DNA of 64,000 bases from Clostridiales bacterium (GCA_023663185.1 JAMPHY010000004.1:62001-126000), one strand, 5' to 3'. Shown: positions 32,979-40,625, numbered from the stretch's first letter. Notes: a model not told the origin generated them from the sequence alone. Translations and numbers: made by a program.

Positions 32979-33623
32979 GTGGTTACGGATTTAGAGTTTA
33001 TGGTAGGGGCGAACGAAAATATTTTATGGAAGGGAAAGCCCGATAAAAAGTGCTTTATTCTGGAAAGCATTTTTAACCCGATGCTTCCCTTTGCTTTAAT
33101 CTGGGCGATAATTGACTTTTTTGTTATTTTTGTAGGTCTTATAGGTTCCGGTGTCTTTGTTGCCGGTATGGGATTTATACTGCCTTTCATGCTTATACAT
33201 TTGATGCCTGTATGGATTTACTTAGGCGGAGTGTTTTTGTGCGTCCGCAGGTATAAAAATACCGAATACATAATTACGGACAAAGGCATTTATGTTTCAG
33301 GGGGGACTTTTTCATATAACTACGAAATGAAGCCTTTTACAGACCTTTCACACATCAATATCCACAGGGGAATATTCGATCAATGGCTGGGAGTCGGAGA
33401 TGTGGTAACGGTATGCAATCATGGGGGATATAATTCAAGACAGTCACATTCGCACGACGGCTTGACAATTTGTGATATTGCGGATTACCAGCGGGTATTT
33501 GCAATGGTAAAGCAGTTACAGACGGACGTATATGCAGACACTATGTATCCGAATGATTACAGGCCGCAGGCGAACCACGGATACCAGACGGAATATAGGG
33601 GAGAATACCGGGGAAGACAGTAG
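32979..33623 (+). CDS. PH-domain (bPH_2/YdbT-like) membrane protein
   Basis: A 214-residue protein. It starts with GTG 32979, 10 bases after AGGAGG. The N-terminus (GANENILWKGKPDKKCFI) is the usual lead-in of bacterial PH membrane proteins. Two transmembrane helices follow (about 28-55 and 62-88), then a PH domain with the typical NTEYIITDKGIYVSGG and DLSHINIHRGIFDQWLGVGDV. The C-terminal tail is hydrophilic and rich in Tyr, Asn, Gln and Arg. Function of the family is unknown; it probably sits in the cytoplasmic membrane. A hairpin follows at 33659. Confidence 0.75.
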   Translation: MVTDLEFMVGANENILWKGKPDKKCFILESIFNPMLPFALIWAIIDFFVIFVGLIGSGVFVAGMGFILPFMLIHLMPVWIYLGGVFLCVRRYKNTEYIITDKGIYVSGGTFSYNYEMKPFTDLSHINIHRGIFDQWLGVGDVVTVCNHGGYNSRQSHSHDGLTICDIADYQRVFAMVKQLQTDVYADTMYPNDYRPQANHGYQTEYRGEYRGRQ

Positions 33624-33658
33624 AGACAGTAAAAGGCAGTAGAATACAGTGGAAGTTA

Positions 33659-33697
33659 GCGGCTGCTGACGTAATGCTAATGCAGCCGCATTTATTA
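33659..33697 (+). terminator. Terminator-like hairpin
   Basis: GCGGCTGC (33659-33666) pairs with GCAGCCGC (33682-33689), followed by ATTTATT. The T tail is short. Confidence 0.6.
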
Positions 33698-33705
33698 AAA
33701 TTTGT

Positions 33706-33723
33706 AGTTAGTCAAAACTAACA
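33706..33723 (+). promoter_or_regulatory. Putative operator upstream of the MFS gene
   Basis: GTTAG-TCAAAA-CTAAC (33707-33722) is a perfect 5-base inverted repeat, 24 bases before the MFS start. Such TTAGt..aCTAA sites resemble those of DtxR-family metal regulators or small repressors in clostridia. The regulator is not identified. Confidence 0.5.
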
Positions 33724-33746
33724 TATATTAGAAAGGGAAGGTACAT

Positions 33747-35000
33747 ATGGAAAAAAGAAATTATAGGATATTATTGACACAGAAGCAGTATTTAAAACTA
33801 TTATTGGCAAACGCGGTCAGCAGATTCGGGGATTCTTTAGACGTCATAGCTTATTCATGGATTATGTATGAAATTACAGGCAGCGAGTCACTGATGGCGT
33901 TGATTATGGGGCTTAATTATGTGCCTACGGTATTTTTGCAGCCTTTTGCGGGAGCGTTGGCGGACCGCATGAAAAAGAAAAAACTTATGGTCTTGACGGA
34001 TATTCTGCGTTTTGCAATCGTGGCAGTCTTTGTTGCCCTATATTCAGGCGGGCGGCTTACGCCGTTTCTTATTGCAGTTTTGACGATTTGCACATCTGTC
34101 GTCGAAGCGTTCCGAATGCCTGCCGGTAATGCTTTTATGCCGCTGCTGCTTACTCCGGACTGTTACACACTTGGAAAAGCGGCGAACTATTCATTATCGC
34201 AGGCTTGCCAGTTGGTCGGCTTGGTGCTTGCCGGCGGTTTGATTGCATGGATAGGGCTATCGGGCGTACTTTGGATTGATGCTGTTACATTTGCACTTTC
34301 AGCGGCAGTGATTGCGGCAATCAGGGTGATTGATGTCCATGGAAAAGAAAAGCTTGATATCCGCCGTATTTTTATGGATTTTACGGAAGGGATTGCTTTC
34401 TTAAAAAAGAATAAGACAGTTCAGGTTGTCAGCATTATAGGACTTGTTATCAATTTTGGGCTTATGCCGTTGTCTGTTTTTCAGACGCCGTTTGTCTACG
34501 ATTATCTGAAAATGGAACCGGAAATGCTGTCTTATATTAAGGTATTGATGCTTGTCGGCATGATGGCGGGGGCAGCAGTTGCGCCTAAGCTTTTGATTTA
34601 CGCCAAATCAAAGATAAGCATGATTGCCGGCGTAGGTATGGGGATATCCATTGTCTGCATGTATGTTACGGTTCAGCTTAAAGGCGTGGCGGCAATGGTG
34701 GCGCTGCTTACGCTTAGTATGCTTTTTGTGGGCGTGGGCGGCGGAGTCTTAAATGTTGTAATCGGCGGTTGTATGATGAACACCGTCCCAAAAGATATGA
34801 TGGGGCGGGTGAGCGGGCTGAATGCAGCTTTAATGGAAGCGTCAATGCCTGTGGGAGCGTTTCTGTGTTCAGCGCTCGCCCTGAAGCTGAATACAGTGCA
34901 GTTGTTTTTGATGTTTGGCATTTGCACGGTCATATTTTATTCTTATATGGGGCTGACACATAAGCTGGGATATCTTGATGATTTTACAGATACATATTGA
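33747..35000 (+). CDS. MFS transporter (macrolide-efflux-like)
   Basis: A 417-residue membrane protein with 12 predicted helices. The beginning (QYLKLLLANAVSRFGDSLDVIAYSWIMYEITGSESLMALIMGLNYVPTVFLQPFAGALADRMKKKKLM) is typical of MFS_3/Mef-type efflux proteins, including the loop DRxKKK between helices 2 and 3. It is likely a drug or metabolite exporter. AGGGAAGG precedes the ATG. The GTTAG..CTAAC palindrome in front suggests repression or metal control. A second half starting near 220 (VVSIIGLVINFGLMPL) completes the fold. Confidence 0.9.
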   Translation: MEKRNYRILLTQKQYLKLLLANAVSRFGDSLDVIAYSWIMYEITGSESLMALIMGLNYVPTVFLQPFAGALADRMKKKKLMVLTDILRFAIVAVFVALYSGGRLTPFLIAVLTICTSVVEAFRMPAGNAFMPLLLTPDCYTLGKAANYSLSQACQLVGLVLAGGLIAWIGLSGVLWIDAVTFALSAAVIAAIRVIDVHGKEKLDIRRIFMDFTEGIAFLKKNKTVQVVSIIGLVINFGLMPLSVFQTPFVYDYLKMEPEMLSYIKVLMLVGMMAGAAVAPKLLIYAKSKISMIAGVGMGISIVCMYVTVQLKGVAAMVALLTLSMLFVGVGGGVLNVVIGGCMMNTVPKDMMGRVSGLNAALMEASMPVGAFLCSALALKLNTVQLFLMFGICTVIFYSYMGLTHKLGYLDDFTDTY

Positions 35001-35072
35001 GTTACATTTCCCGATAAACATTGAGTCCTTGAGCTATTTGGAGTTGACAGATTTAAAAAATAGGAGCAAAAT

Positions 35073-35150
35073 ATGAAACGAACAGGAAATTGTGAATATG
35101 GAATTAAAACGTCTCGCAGTCGCGCAGACATGCAGTTGCACAGAATATGA
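35073..35150 (+). CDS. Possible 25-codon leader peptide before the CobW gene
   Basis: ATG 35073 to TGA 35150, preceded by GGAG at 35063 and by a TTGACA at 35044. The peptide is basic (MKRTGNCEYGIKTSRSRADMQ). Two hairpins and then the CobW gene follow within 80 bases. It may be a regulatory upstream ORF; coding status is uncertain. Confidence 0.3.
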   Translation: MKRTGNCEYGIKTSRSRADMQLHRI

Positions 35151-35160
35151 AAGGGGTATA

Positions 35161-35214
35161 GTGTGAAAAATAAATTTTTCACACGCAAATTTGTGCTTGA
35201 GTGCACAAATTCGC
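35161..35214 (+). promoter_or_regulatory. Twin inverted repeats before the CobW-like gene
   Basis: GTGTGAAAAAT-aa-ATTTTTCACAC (35161-35184) is a perfect 11-base inverted repeat. It is followed directly by GCAAATTTGTGC-ttgagt-GCACAAATTcGC (about 35185-35214), with one mismatch. They lie just before the ribosome site of a metal-binding GTPase gene, so they may be operators for a metal regulator or RNA switches. Confidence 0.55.
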
Positions 35215-35242
35215 AGGTTGAGAAAGGAGCATGGTTACTAAA

Positions 35243-36478
35243 ATGACAAAAATTGATATTGTATCCGGTTTTCTCGGAGCCGGCAAGACTACTTTGATAA
35301 AGAAGCTTTTAAAAGAGGCTCTCTCAGATACTAAGGTGGTACTGATAGAGAATGAGTTTGGCGAGATAGGAATAGACGGCGGTTTCCTTAAAGAAGCGGG
35401 AATTGAAATAAAAGAAATGAATTCCGGCTGCATATGCTGTTCACTGGTAGGAGATTTTGGGGCTTCTTTAAAAGAAGTGCTGTCAACATATACGCCTGAG
35501 AGAATACTGATTGAGCCTTCGGGAGTAGGCAAGCTTTCCGATGTTATGAAGGCTGTTCAGGGGGCGATGCAGAATGAGGACGTTGCGCTAAACAGCGCCG
35601 TTGCTGTGGTAGACGCGAGCAAGTGCAAGATGTATATTAAGAATTTCGGGGAGTTTTTTATTAATCAGATAGAACATGCCGGAACTATTATTCTGAGCAG
35701 AACCGACAAGCTGAGCGAAGAAAAGCTGTCCGCGTGCGTCGATATGATAAGGGAGCACAACAGCAAGGCGACTATCATTACGACTCCGTGGGACGAACTG
35801 GAAGGAAAAGATATCTTAGAGACAATAGAAGGCGCAAAGGACTTAGAGGCGGAGCTGATGAAAGAAGTTATGGCGCTTCGTGATGAGCACGAGCACCATC
35901 ACCATCATGACGATGAGCACGAACATGAGCATCACCATCATGATGATGACGACGAGCATGAGCATGAACACCATCACCACGATGATGACGAGCATGAACA
36001 TCATCATCACGACGATGAGCACCACCATCACCATGACGAACACGAGCACCATCACCATGATGACGACGAGCATGAGCACCATCACCATCACGACGATGAC
36101 GAGCACGAGCATGAACACTATCATCACGATGACGAACACGAGCACCATCACCATCACGATGAACACGGACACGACCATCACCACCATCATGCAGACGAGA
36201 TATTTACAAGCTGGGGTATCGAAACGCCCGCTTCATATACCAAAGAAGATATTGAGAAGAGGCTGCATGAACTTGATAAAGAAGATGAATACGGCATTGT
36301 ACTCCGTGCCAAAGGCATGGTTCCTGACAAGGACGGAACGTGGGTATACTTTGACTATGTTCCGGAAGAGTGCGATATCAGGGAAGGCAAGCCGGACGTT
36401 ACCGGTAAAATCTGCGTGATTGGCTCTAAGCTGAAGGAGGATAAGCTTGCGGAGCTGTTTAGCACGGAGAAGAAATGA
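35243..36478 (+). CDS. CobW/G3E-family metallochaperone GTPase with His/Asp/Glu-rich insert
   Basis: A 411-residue soluble GTPase. Walker A GFLGAGKTT (about 9-17), the metal-binding CICC (63-66), EPSGVGK (91-97) and ILSRTDKL (the NKxD position reads SRTD) define the COG0523 fold. Residues about 213-315 are almost only His, Asp and Glu (DDEHEHHHHHDDD-type units), a large metal store. The last 90 residues form the CobW C-terminal domain (YGIVLRAKGMVP, WVYFDYVP). It should bind Zn, Ni or Co and deliver it to client enzymes. Start at ATG 35243; the ATG at 35231 is one base from AAAGGAG. Twin palindromes upstream suggest metal control. Confidence 0.92.
   Translation: MTKIDIVSGFLGAGKTTLIKKLLKEALSDTKVVLIENEFGEIGIDGGFLKEAGIEIKEMNSGCICCSLVGDFGASLKEVLSTYTPERILIEPSGVGKLSDVMKAVQGAMQNEDVALNSAVAVVDASKCKMYIKNFGEFFINQIEHAGTIILSRTDKLSEEKLSACVDMIREHNSKATIITTPWDELEGKDILETIEGAKDLEAELMKEVMALRDEHEHHHHHDDEHEHEHHHHDDDDEHEHEHHHHDDDEHEHHHHDDEHHHHHDEHEHHHHDDDEHEHHHHHDDDEHEHEHYHHDDEHEHHHHHDEHGHDHHHHHADEIFTSWGIETPASYTKEDIEKRLHELDKEDEYGIVLRAKGMVPDKDGTWVYFDYVPEECDIREGKPDVTGKICVIGSKLKEDKLAELFSTEKK
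35880..36193 (+). repeat. Imperfect tandem CAC/CAT/GAC/GAG codon repeats (His-rich insert)
   Basis: About 310 bases made of short units such as GATGAGCACGAGCACCATCACCAT, encoding the metal-binding His/Asp/Glu insert of the CobW-like protein. The repeats are imperfect, mixing CAC with CAT and GAC with GAT, so the insert has been maintained at protein level. Reading frames on the other strand here are by-products. Confidence 0.85.
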
Positions 36479-36504
36479 TGTAACTATTTGGCAGGTCTGC
36501 ACAT

Positions 36505-36533
36505 TTGCAACACTGACTGTACTAAATTATAAA
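36505..36533 (+). promoter_or_regulatory. Putative promoter of the CD3324 gene leader
   Basis: TTGCAA (36505-36510), 17-base spacer, TATAAA (36528-36533), giving a leader of about 110 bases with a short ORF and hairpin. Confidence 0.5.
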
Positions 36534-36556
36534 TAATAAAATTGGAGGATTCATAT

Positions 36557-36617
36557 ATGAGAAGATATGTTATGTCTGCATAGCACCGGCTATTGCAGTC
36601 AAAACAATAGCCGATGC
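36557..36617 (+). promoter_or_regulatory. Leader 1: 8-codon upstream ORF followed by hairpin
   Basis: GGAGG at 36544 precedes ATG 36557; the ORF reads M-R-R-Y-V-M-S-A-stop (TAG 36581-36583). The stop lies at the base of a hairpin: GCAT (36578-36581) with ATGC (36614-36617), and CGGCTATTG (36587-36595) with CAATAGCCG (36605-36613). The arrangement GCA-TAG-C(A/G)C then GGCTATTGCA recurs in leader 2 at 37083. This suggests ribosome-dependent control of the next gene. Confidence 0.55.
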
Positions 36618-36650
36618 CATTCCTGAAAAATATTGATTTAGGAGGCGGAC

Positions 36651-36923
36651 ATGGGCTATATGAGAGCAGAAGAAATTCTGCCTATTGAAGTAATAGAGCT
36701 GATACAGCAGTATGTTGACGGAGAAAATATTTATATTCCGCGCAAGCCGGAGCATAGGCAGGCATGGGGAGAAGGCACGCAGATTAAGCAGGAACTTTTA
36801 CTGCGCGATGAGCAGATTTACAGGGATTATCTTGCTGGCAGCAAAACTTCGGAATTAGCAGGAAAATATTATCTGTCGGAAAAAAGCGTACAGCGTATCA
36901 TAAGAATACAGAGATGTTCTTGA
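36651..36923 (+). CDS. CD3324 family protein
   Basis: A 90-residue protein beginning MGYMRAEEILPIEVIELIQQYVDGENIYIPRK, the pattern of the CD3324 family. The C-terminal half (YRDYLAGSKTSELAGKYYLSEKSVQRIIR) reads as a helix-turn-helix like that of Mor-type activators, so it is probably a small DNA-binding regulator. AGGAGGCGG lies 7 bases before the ATG. It is preceded by leader 1 and followed by a terminator, so it forms its own unit. Target genes are unknown. Confidence 0.8.
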   Translation: MGYMRAEEILPIEVIELIQQYVDGENIYIPRKPEHRQAWGEGTQIKQELLLRDEQIYRDYLAGSKTSELAGKYYLSEKSVQRIIRIQRCS

Positions 36924-36939
36924 AAAATAGGCGAACAAT

Positions 36940-36977
36940 AATATGGGCTGATACTTGGTATTGGCTCATATTTTTTT
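36940..36977 (+). terminator. Intrinsic terminator after the CD3324 gene
   Basis: AATATGGGCTGA (36940-36951) pairs with TTGGCTCATATT (36961-36972) using three G-T pairs, followed by a run of T (to 36977). Confidence 0.8.
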
Positions 36978-37082
36978 ATAAAAATCTGTAAGGTAGTGTG
37001 TGATATTAAAATTATGATATTCTTAACCACATAAGCGCGATACGGCGGCGATTATTACAGCAGGAAAGGAGAATGATATTTT

Positions 37083-37159
37083 ATGATTACACCCGTTTAC
37101 TTTGCATAGCGCGGCTATTGCAAATATAACAAAACAATAAAGGATGTAATAGCCTGCGC
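37083..37159 (+). promoter_or_regulatory. Leader 2: 8-codon upstream ORF followed by hairpin
   Basis: GGAAAGGAG precedes ATG 37083; the ORF reads M-I-T-P-V-Y-F-A-stop (TAG 37107-37109). The hairpin follows at once: GCGC-GGCTATT (37109-37119) with AATAGCC-t-GCGC (37148-37159). GCATAGC and GGCTATTGCA are shared with leader 1 although the rest differs. An alternative ORF from ATG 37073 overlaps in another frame. Confidence 0.55.
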
Positions 37160-37189
37160 ATCATACTGCAAAATGAACAGGAGATGCAA

Positions 37190-37777
37190 ATGAGCTATTT
37201 AAAGAAAATTGAATATGAAATTGTCATACAGGACTCGTTTTGGGTGATTTGGAATTGCGCTAAATGCGGAAGAAAGACGCATTTTAAGAATACCAAGAAA
37301 TTCCGTATCAATGCTAATGGCAATAAACTGGATATCTGGCTGATTTACCAATGCGAGAAATGCAAACATACCCTTAATCTTTCAATTTATGAGCGGTGTA
37401 AGGTTTCTTCAATTCTCAAAGAAGAATATCGGCGTTTTCTTGATAATGACGAAGAGTTTGCGCAAATGTATGGTAAAAACATGCAGTTATTTAAGAAAAA
37501 CAGAGCAAATATTGATTGGGAAAAATTAAACTACGACTTTGTAAAGCGGCATGAAACTATGGAAAATAACAGTTCTGATGATATGCTTGCGGTTACTATA
37601 AGTAATCCGTATCAATTAAAAATTCGTCTGGAAAAGCAAATTTCAGAAGTCTTGGACTTATCAGTAAATCAGGTGAAAAGCCTGATTAAAAAAGGAGATA
37701 TAGCGATAAATGCCGAGCTGCCGCAGAGCGTTTCATTCAGCATCAGAGTTGAGAATTTACCTACATGCCAGTGTTGA
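37190..37777 (+). CDS. DUF1062 domain-containing protein
   Basis: A 195-residue soluble protein of the DUF1062 family: KKIEYEIVIQDSFWVIWNCAKCGRKTHFKNTKKFRINANGNKLDIWLIYQCEKCKHTLNLSIYER. The two CxxC pairs (CAKC and CEKC) form a likely zinc ribbon in the first 65 residues. The C-terminal part contains LDLSVNQVKSLIKKGDI, resembling an S4-like RNA-binding segment. Start at ATG 37190, 6 bases after AGGAG; the ATG at 37184 is inside that spacing. The family often accompanies antibiotic or stress response genes. Leader 2 lies directly upstream. Function is unknown. Confidence 0.8.
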   Translation: MSYLKKIEYEIVIQDSFWVIWNCAKCGRKTHFKNTKKFRINANGNKLDIWLIYQCEKCKHTLNLSIYERCKVSSILKEEYRRFLDNDEEFAQMYGKNMQLFKKNRANIDWEKLNYDFVKRHETMENNSSDDMLAVTISNPYQLKIRLEKQISEVLDLSVNQVKSLIKKGDIAINAELPQSVSFSIRVENLPTCQC

Positions 37778-37845
37778 GAAATTTCCTGAAACCGATTGAT
37801 TATTTTTGTAAATGTGGTATTATACTCCTAATGGAGTGATGAATT

Positions 37846-38775
37846 ATGAAACCTGTATATGTGATTAACGGATTCTTAGAAAGCGGCAAAACCGAATTTA
37901 TCTGCTATACACTCTCGCAGCCTTATTTTCAGATTAAGGGTAAGACTTTATTGATTCTATGCGAAGAAGGGGAGATTGAGTATGACGACAATCTTCTTAA
38001 AAACAGCAGAACGGTTTTAGAGCTGATTGATGAGGAAGAGGACTTTAACTCTGCGCATTTGATTGAGCTGGAGAAGAAACATAAGCCGGAGCGCATAATT
38101 ATTGAGTATAACGGTATGTGGAATTATAAAAATATGAAGCTGCCGTGGCACTGGACGATAGAGCAGCAAATCACGACTATCGACGCGTCTACGTTTCCGA
38201 TGTATTTTACGAATATGAAATCGCTGCTTGCGGAAATGCTTCGCAAATCCGAGCTGATTATTTTCAACCGCTGCGACGGAGTGGAAGATTTAAGCAGTTA
38301 TAAGAGAAACGTCAAGGCAATTAATCAGAAGGCGGACATTGTATTTGAGGATTCCAACGGAGAAGTCAATCAGATTATGGAAGACGACCTGCCGTATGAT
38401 TTGAAAGCGCCTATTTTGGAGCTTGATAACGAGGGCTACGGCATATGGTATCTTGATTCATTAGACCATATAGGGCGGTATGAGGGCAAAACCGTACAGT
38501 TTACGGCGATGGTGCTGATACCGAAGAATTTTCCGAAAGGATATTTCGTGCCGGGCAGAATGGCAATGACCTGCTGCGCCGAAGACATGGCGTTTCTGGG
38601 CTTTGCCTGCGAGTATGATAAGACGAGTACGCTCTCAGATAAGCAGTGGGTGAAGGTGACGGCAAAGGTATCCAAAGAATACTTTGAAGACTACAACGGA
38701 GAAGGTCCCGTACTCCATGCAATCAGCGTAGAGCAGACGAAGAAGCCGAAGGAAGAGGTTATTAGTTTTTCATAA
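37846..38775 (+). CDS. CobW-like GTPase fused to a YcgQ/TIGR03943-like C-terminal domain
   Basis: A 309-residue protein. The N-terminal 190 residues are a reduced G3E GTPase: VINGFLESGKTEF (Walker A, 7-19), ERIIIEYNGMWN, and LIIFNRCDGV (NKxD-like). The CXCC motif of classical CobW is replaced by LCEEGEIEYD. The C-terminal 110 residues read IGRYEGKTVQFTAMVLIPKNFPKGYFVPGRMAMTCCAEDMAFLGFACEY, which matches the end of YcgQ/TIGR03943 proteins (GR..M.CC..D motif). YcgQ proteins are linked to zinc homeostasis, so a metal-handling role is likely. A terminator follows. Confidence 0.8.
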   Translation: MKPVYVINGFLESGKTEFICYTLSQPYFQIKGKTLLILCEEGEIEYDDNLLKNSRTVLELIDEEEDFNSAHLIELEKKHKPERIIIEYNGMWNYKNMKLPWHWTIEQQITTIDASTFPMYFTNMKSLLAEMLRKSELIIFNRCDGVEDLSSYKRNVKAINQKADIVFEDSNGEVNQIMEDDLPYDLKAPILELDNEGYGIWYLDSLDHIGRYEGKTVQFTAMVLIPKNFPKGYFVPGRMAMTCCAEDMAFLGFACEYDKTSTLSDKQWVKVTAKVSKEYFEDYNGEGPVLHAISVEQTKKPKEEVISFS

Positions 38776-38785
38776 GAATAAGGAT

Positions 38786-38824
38786 AAAAAGCATGAGTGT
38801 CCGAGAGGAGCTTATGCTTTTTTT
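38786..38824 (+). terminator. Intrinsic terminator
   Basis: AAAAAGCAT (38786-38794) pairs with ATGCTTTTT (from 38814), around a longer loop, followed by seven T. It closes the unit with the CobW-YcgQ fusion. Confidence 0.8.
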
Positions 38825-38960
38825 ATGGGAACGGCAAATATGAATTGGAAAAGTAAACTGTTTATGATAGAATAAACATAATTAGGTGTGTTATGTCTAA
38901 AATCAGGGAAACAATAAAAGCAGATTTATAGGTAAAGATATAGAAAGAGGTTGTTTTAAT

Positions 38961-40070
38961 ATGGCAATCAAGTCAATTCAGATATTAAATGTAATGGTTT
39001 TTCAAAGACAACAGAGTAACAATAAGATAAATTGCAATGAAGATGGATTAAGAAAGGGCAATCCGTATTTGGGGGCATTCCATTTGGGTTTTTGTGACGG
39101 AATTAATGTGCTGATTGGCGAGAACGGCGTGGGAAAAACAACAATTCTTAAGATGATATATGCTGCAACGCAGTGGTCTTTTGAAAAAACAAATCCGGGA
39201 AAAACAAAAAGATTGTTGGATTTCTTTTCAAATAATATAAAAAATTCAGAGACGCTTAAAAATGTAGGTAATAAAGAGGGATATTGTTATTATAAGGTAT
39301 CCGATGGTACGCATGTATTTGAGGATAGTTTATCTCATGGCGGAATATTTAACTTTGATGATTGGCTTGGGCTTAACATTCCGTCGGTATTTATACCTAC
39401 AACTGAGATGCTCTCTCATGCTAAGGGATTTTTAGCAATGAATCAGAAGTATAGTATGCCTTTTGATGGTACACAAGTTGATATTATTGTAAACGCTTCT
39501 CTTCCGGAGGCAAGAGAAATACCGGATTCATGCAAGGCGATTCTGGGTGAAATAAGCGATGTGATTGATGGAACGGTAATACAGGAAGAAGATACATTTT
39601 ATGTATTGAAGAAAGATGGAAGAAAGATTGATTTTTCGCTTGAGGCGGAAGGTTTGAGAAAGCTTGGACTGTTATGGAAGCTGATTCGTAACGGTTTATT
39701 GGAAAAAGGCTCTATTTTATTATGGGACGAGCCGGAAGCAAATTTGAATCCGGAATTGTACCCGCTTGTAGCCAACATTCTGCTTGAACTGCAAAAAAAT
39801 GGGGTTCAGATATTTGTTGCAACGCATAGTTATAATTTTGCAAAATATTTGGAAATCAGACGAACAAAGACAGAACAGGTGATGTTTCATAATCTTTATA
39901 TGGGAACAGCAAGACAGTCGGAGGTTGTTCCAAAATCTTTGGTTTCAATCGAAGAAGATGAGAAAAAGCCGGAAGTGTATGGAGATTCGGCGTATAAGCT
40001 GGAAGATTTGAAACCGAATCATATTATGTTGGCGGATGATAAGCTATTAGATGAAGTATACGATATATGA
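38961..40070 (+). CDS. AAA/ABC-type ATPase (AAA_15/AAA_21-like), candidate defence ATPase
   Basis: A 369-residue soluble ATPase of the SMC/OLD-like single-chain type. Walker A is GENGVGKTT (53-61), the signature-like region is AEGLRKLGLLWKLI (229-242), Walker B is SILLWDEPEANLNPEL (251-266) and the switch His is VATHSYNFAKYLEIR (287-301). The tail to 369 is charged and has no TOPRIM domain, so it is not an OLD nuclease. It overlaps closely with the next gene (10 bases apart), a possible PD-(D/E)XK nuclease. Terminators flank both. Two-gene ATPase-nuclease sets of this layout usually are phage defence systems. Confidence 0.85.
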   Translation: MAIKSIQILNVMVFQRQQSNNKINCNEDGLRKGNPYLGAFHLGFCDGINVLIGENGVGKTTILKMIYAATQWSFEKTNPGKTKRLLDFFSNNIKNSETLKNVGNKEGYCYYKVSDGTHVFEDSLSHGGIFNFDDWLGLNIPSVFIPTTEMLSHAKGFLAMNQKYSMPFDGTQVDIIVNASLPEAREIPDSCKAILGEISDVIDGTVIQEEDTFYVLKKDGRKIDFSLEAEGLRKLGLLWKLIRNGLLEKGSILLWDEPEANLNPELYPLVANILLELQKNGVQIFVATHSYNFAKYLEIRRTKTEQVMFHNLYMGTARQSEVVPKSLVSIEEDEKKPEVYGDSAYKLEDLKPNHIMLADDKLLDEVYDI

Positions 40071-40080
40071 GGTACTGGTG

Positions 40081-40608
40081 ATGGAGAAGATTTTTACAGA
40101 TGAAAATGGAGAATATAGGCTGGATTGTTCCCGAGCTTTATGGGCGACAAATCAGATGCACCAAGTATATCATGACGCAAAAGTACAGCTTTCCGATGCA
40201 GATTTTGTTATTGAAGATATGGAAACTATTATGGTGATAGAATATAAAAATGCAAATATAAAGAAAGCAGTTGATTTGAGTTATAAAACAGAGCCTTTTA
40301 ACCCGATGGCTGACAGTAAGTTTCATTCAGTTATACGAAAATTCTATGATTCATGCCATTATTTATATTTGTTAGGTAAGTCGAAACCGATTCAATACAT
40401 TTATGTTGTAGAAACAGCAAATGGTGATGCCACAATGCGCAAGAGATTAAGGGAGCGAATGAAGACGCAGTTGCCATTTGCGTTACAACGGAATATGAAT
40501 ACAGGTATTAAGTTGATTGAAAAGGTAGATGTGGTAAATATTAAAGAATGGAACGAAGATAGTACATATGGAAAATATCCTTTTGTTCAGATTGATAAAA
40601 TAACATAG
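40081..40608 (+). CDS. PD-(D/E)XK-like putative nuclease, partner of the AAA ATPase
   Basis: A 175-residue soluble protein. ATG 40081 has GAGGT 7 bases upstream; an ATG at 40051 within the ATPase gene is less likely. Residues 39-58 read DADFVIEDMETIMVIEYKNA: an Asp in a strand followed by E54-x-K56 in the next, the hallmark of the PD-(D/E)XK fold. A later YLYLLGKSKPIQYIYVVE strand completes a restriction-like core. It probably cuts nucleic acid, activated by the neighbouring ATPase. Family identity is unknown to me, and the nuclease claim rests on this motif. Confidence 0.6.
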   Translation: MEKIFTDENGEYRLDCSRALWATNQMHQVYHDAKVQLSDADFVIEDMETIMVIEYKNANIKKAVDLSYKTEPFNPMADSKFHSVIRKFYDSCHYLYLLGKSKPIQYIYVVETANGDATMRKRLRERMKTQLPFALQRNMNTGIKLIEKVDVVNIKEWNEDSTYGKYPFVQIDKIT

Positions 40609-40625
40609 AATTTCTGGTAAACAAA

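Noticed and set aside
35843-36190. A long valine/methionine-rich ORF opposite the His-rich CobW insert
   Set aside because: It is the by-product of His/Asp/Glu codon repeats on the other strand (CAC/CAT/GAC/GAG), not a gene.
35880-36193. CRISPR or minisatellite
   Set aside because: The repeats are coding codon repeats in frame with the CobW-like gene.
37073-37129. Alternative 18-codon ORF in leader 2
   Set aside because: It starts only two bases after GGAGA and does not share the ending seen in leader 1, though it cannot be fully excluded.
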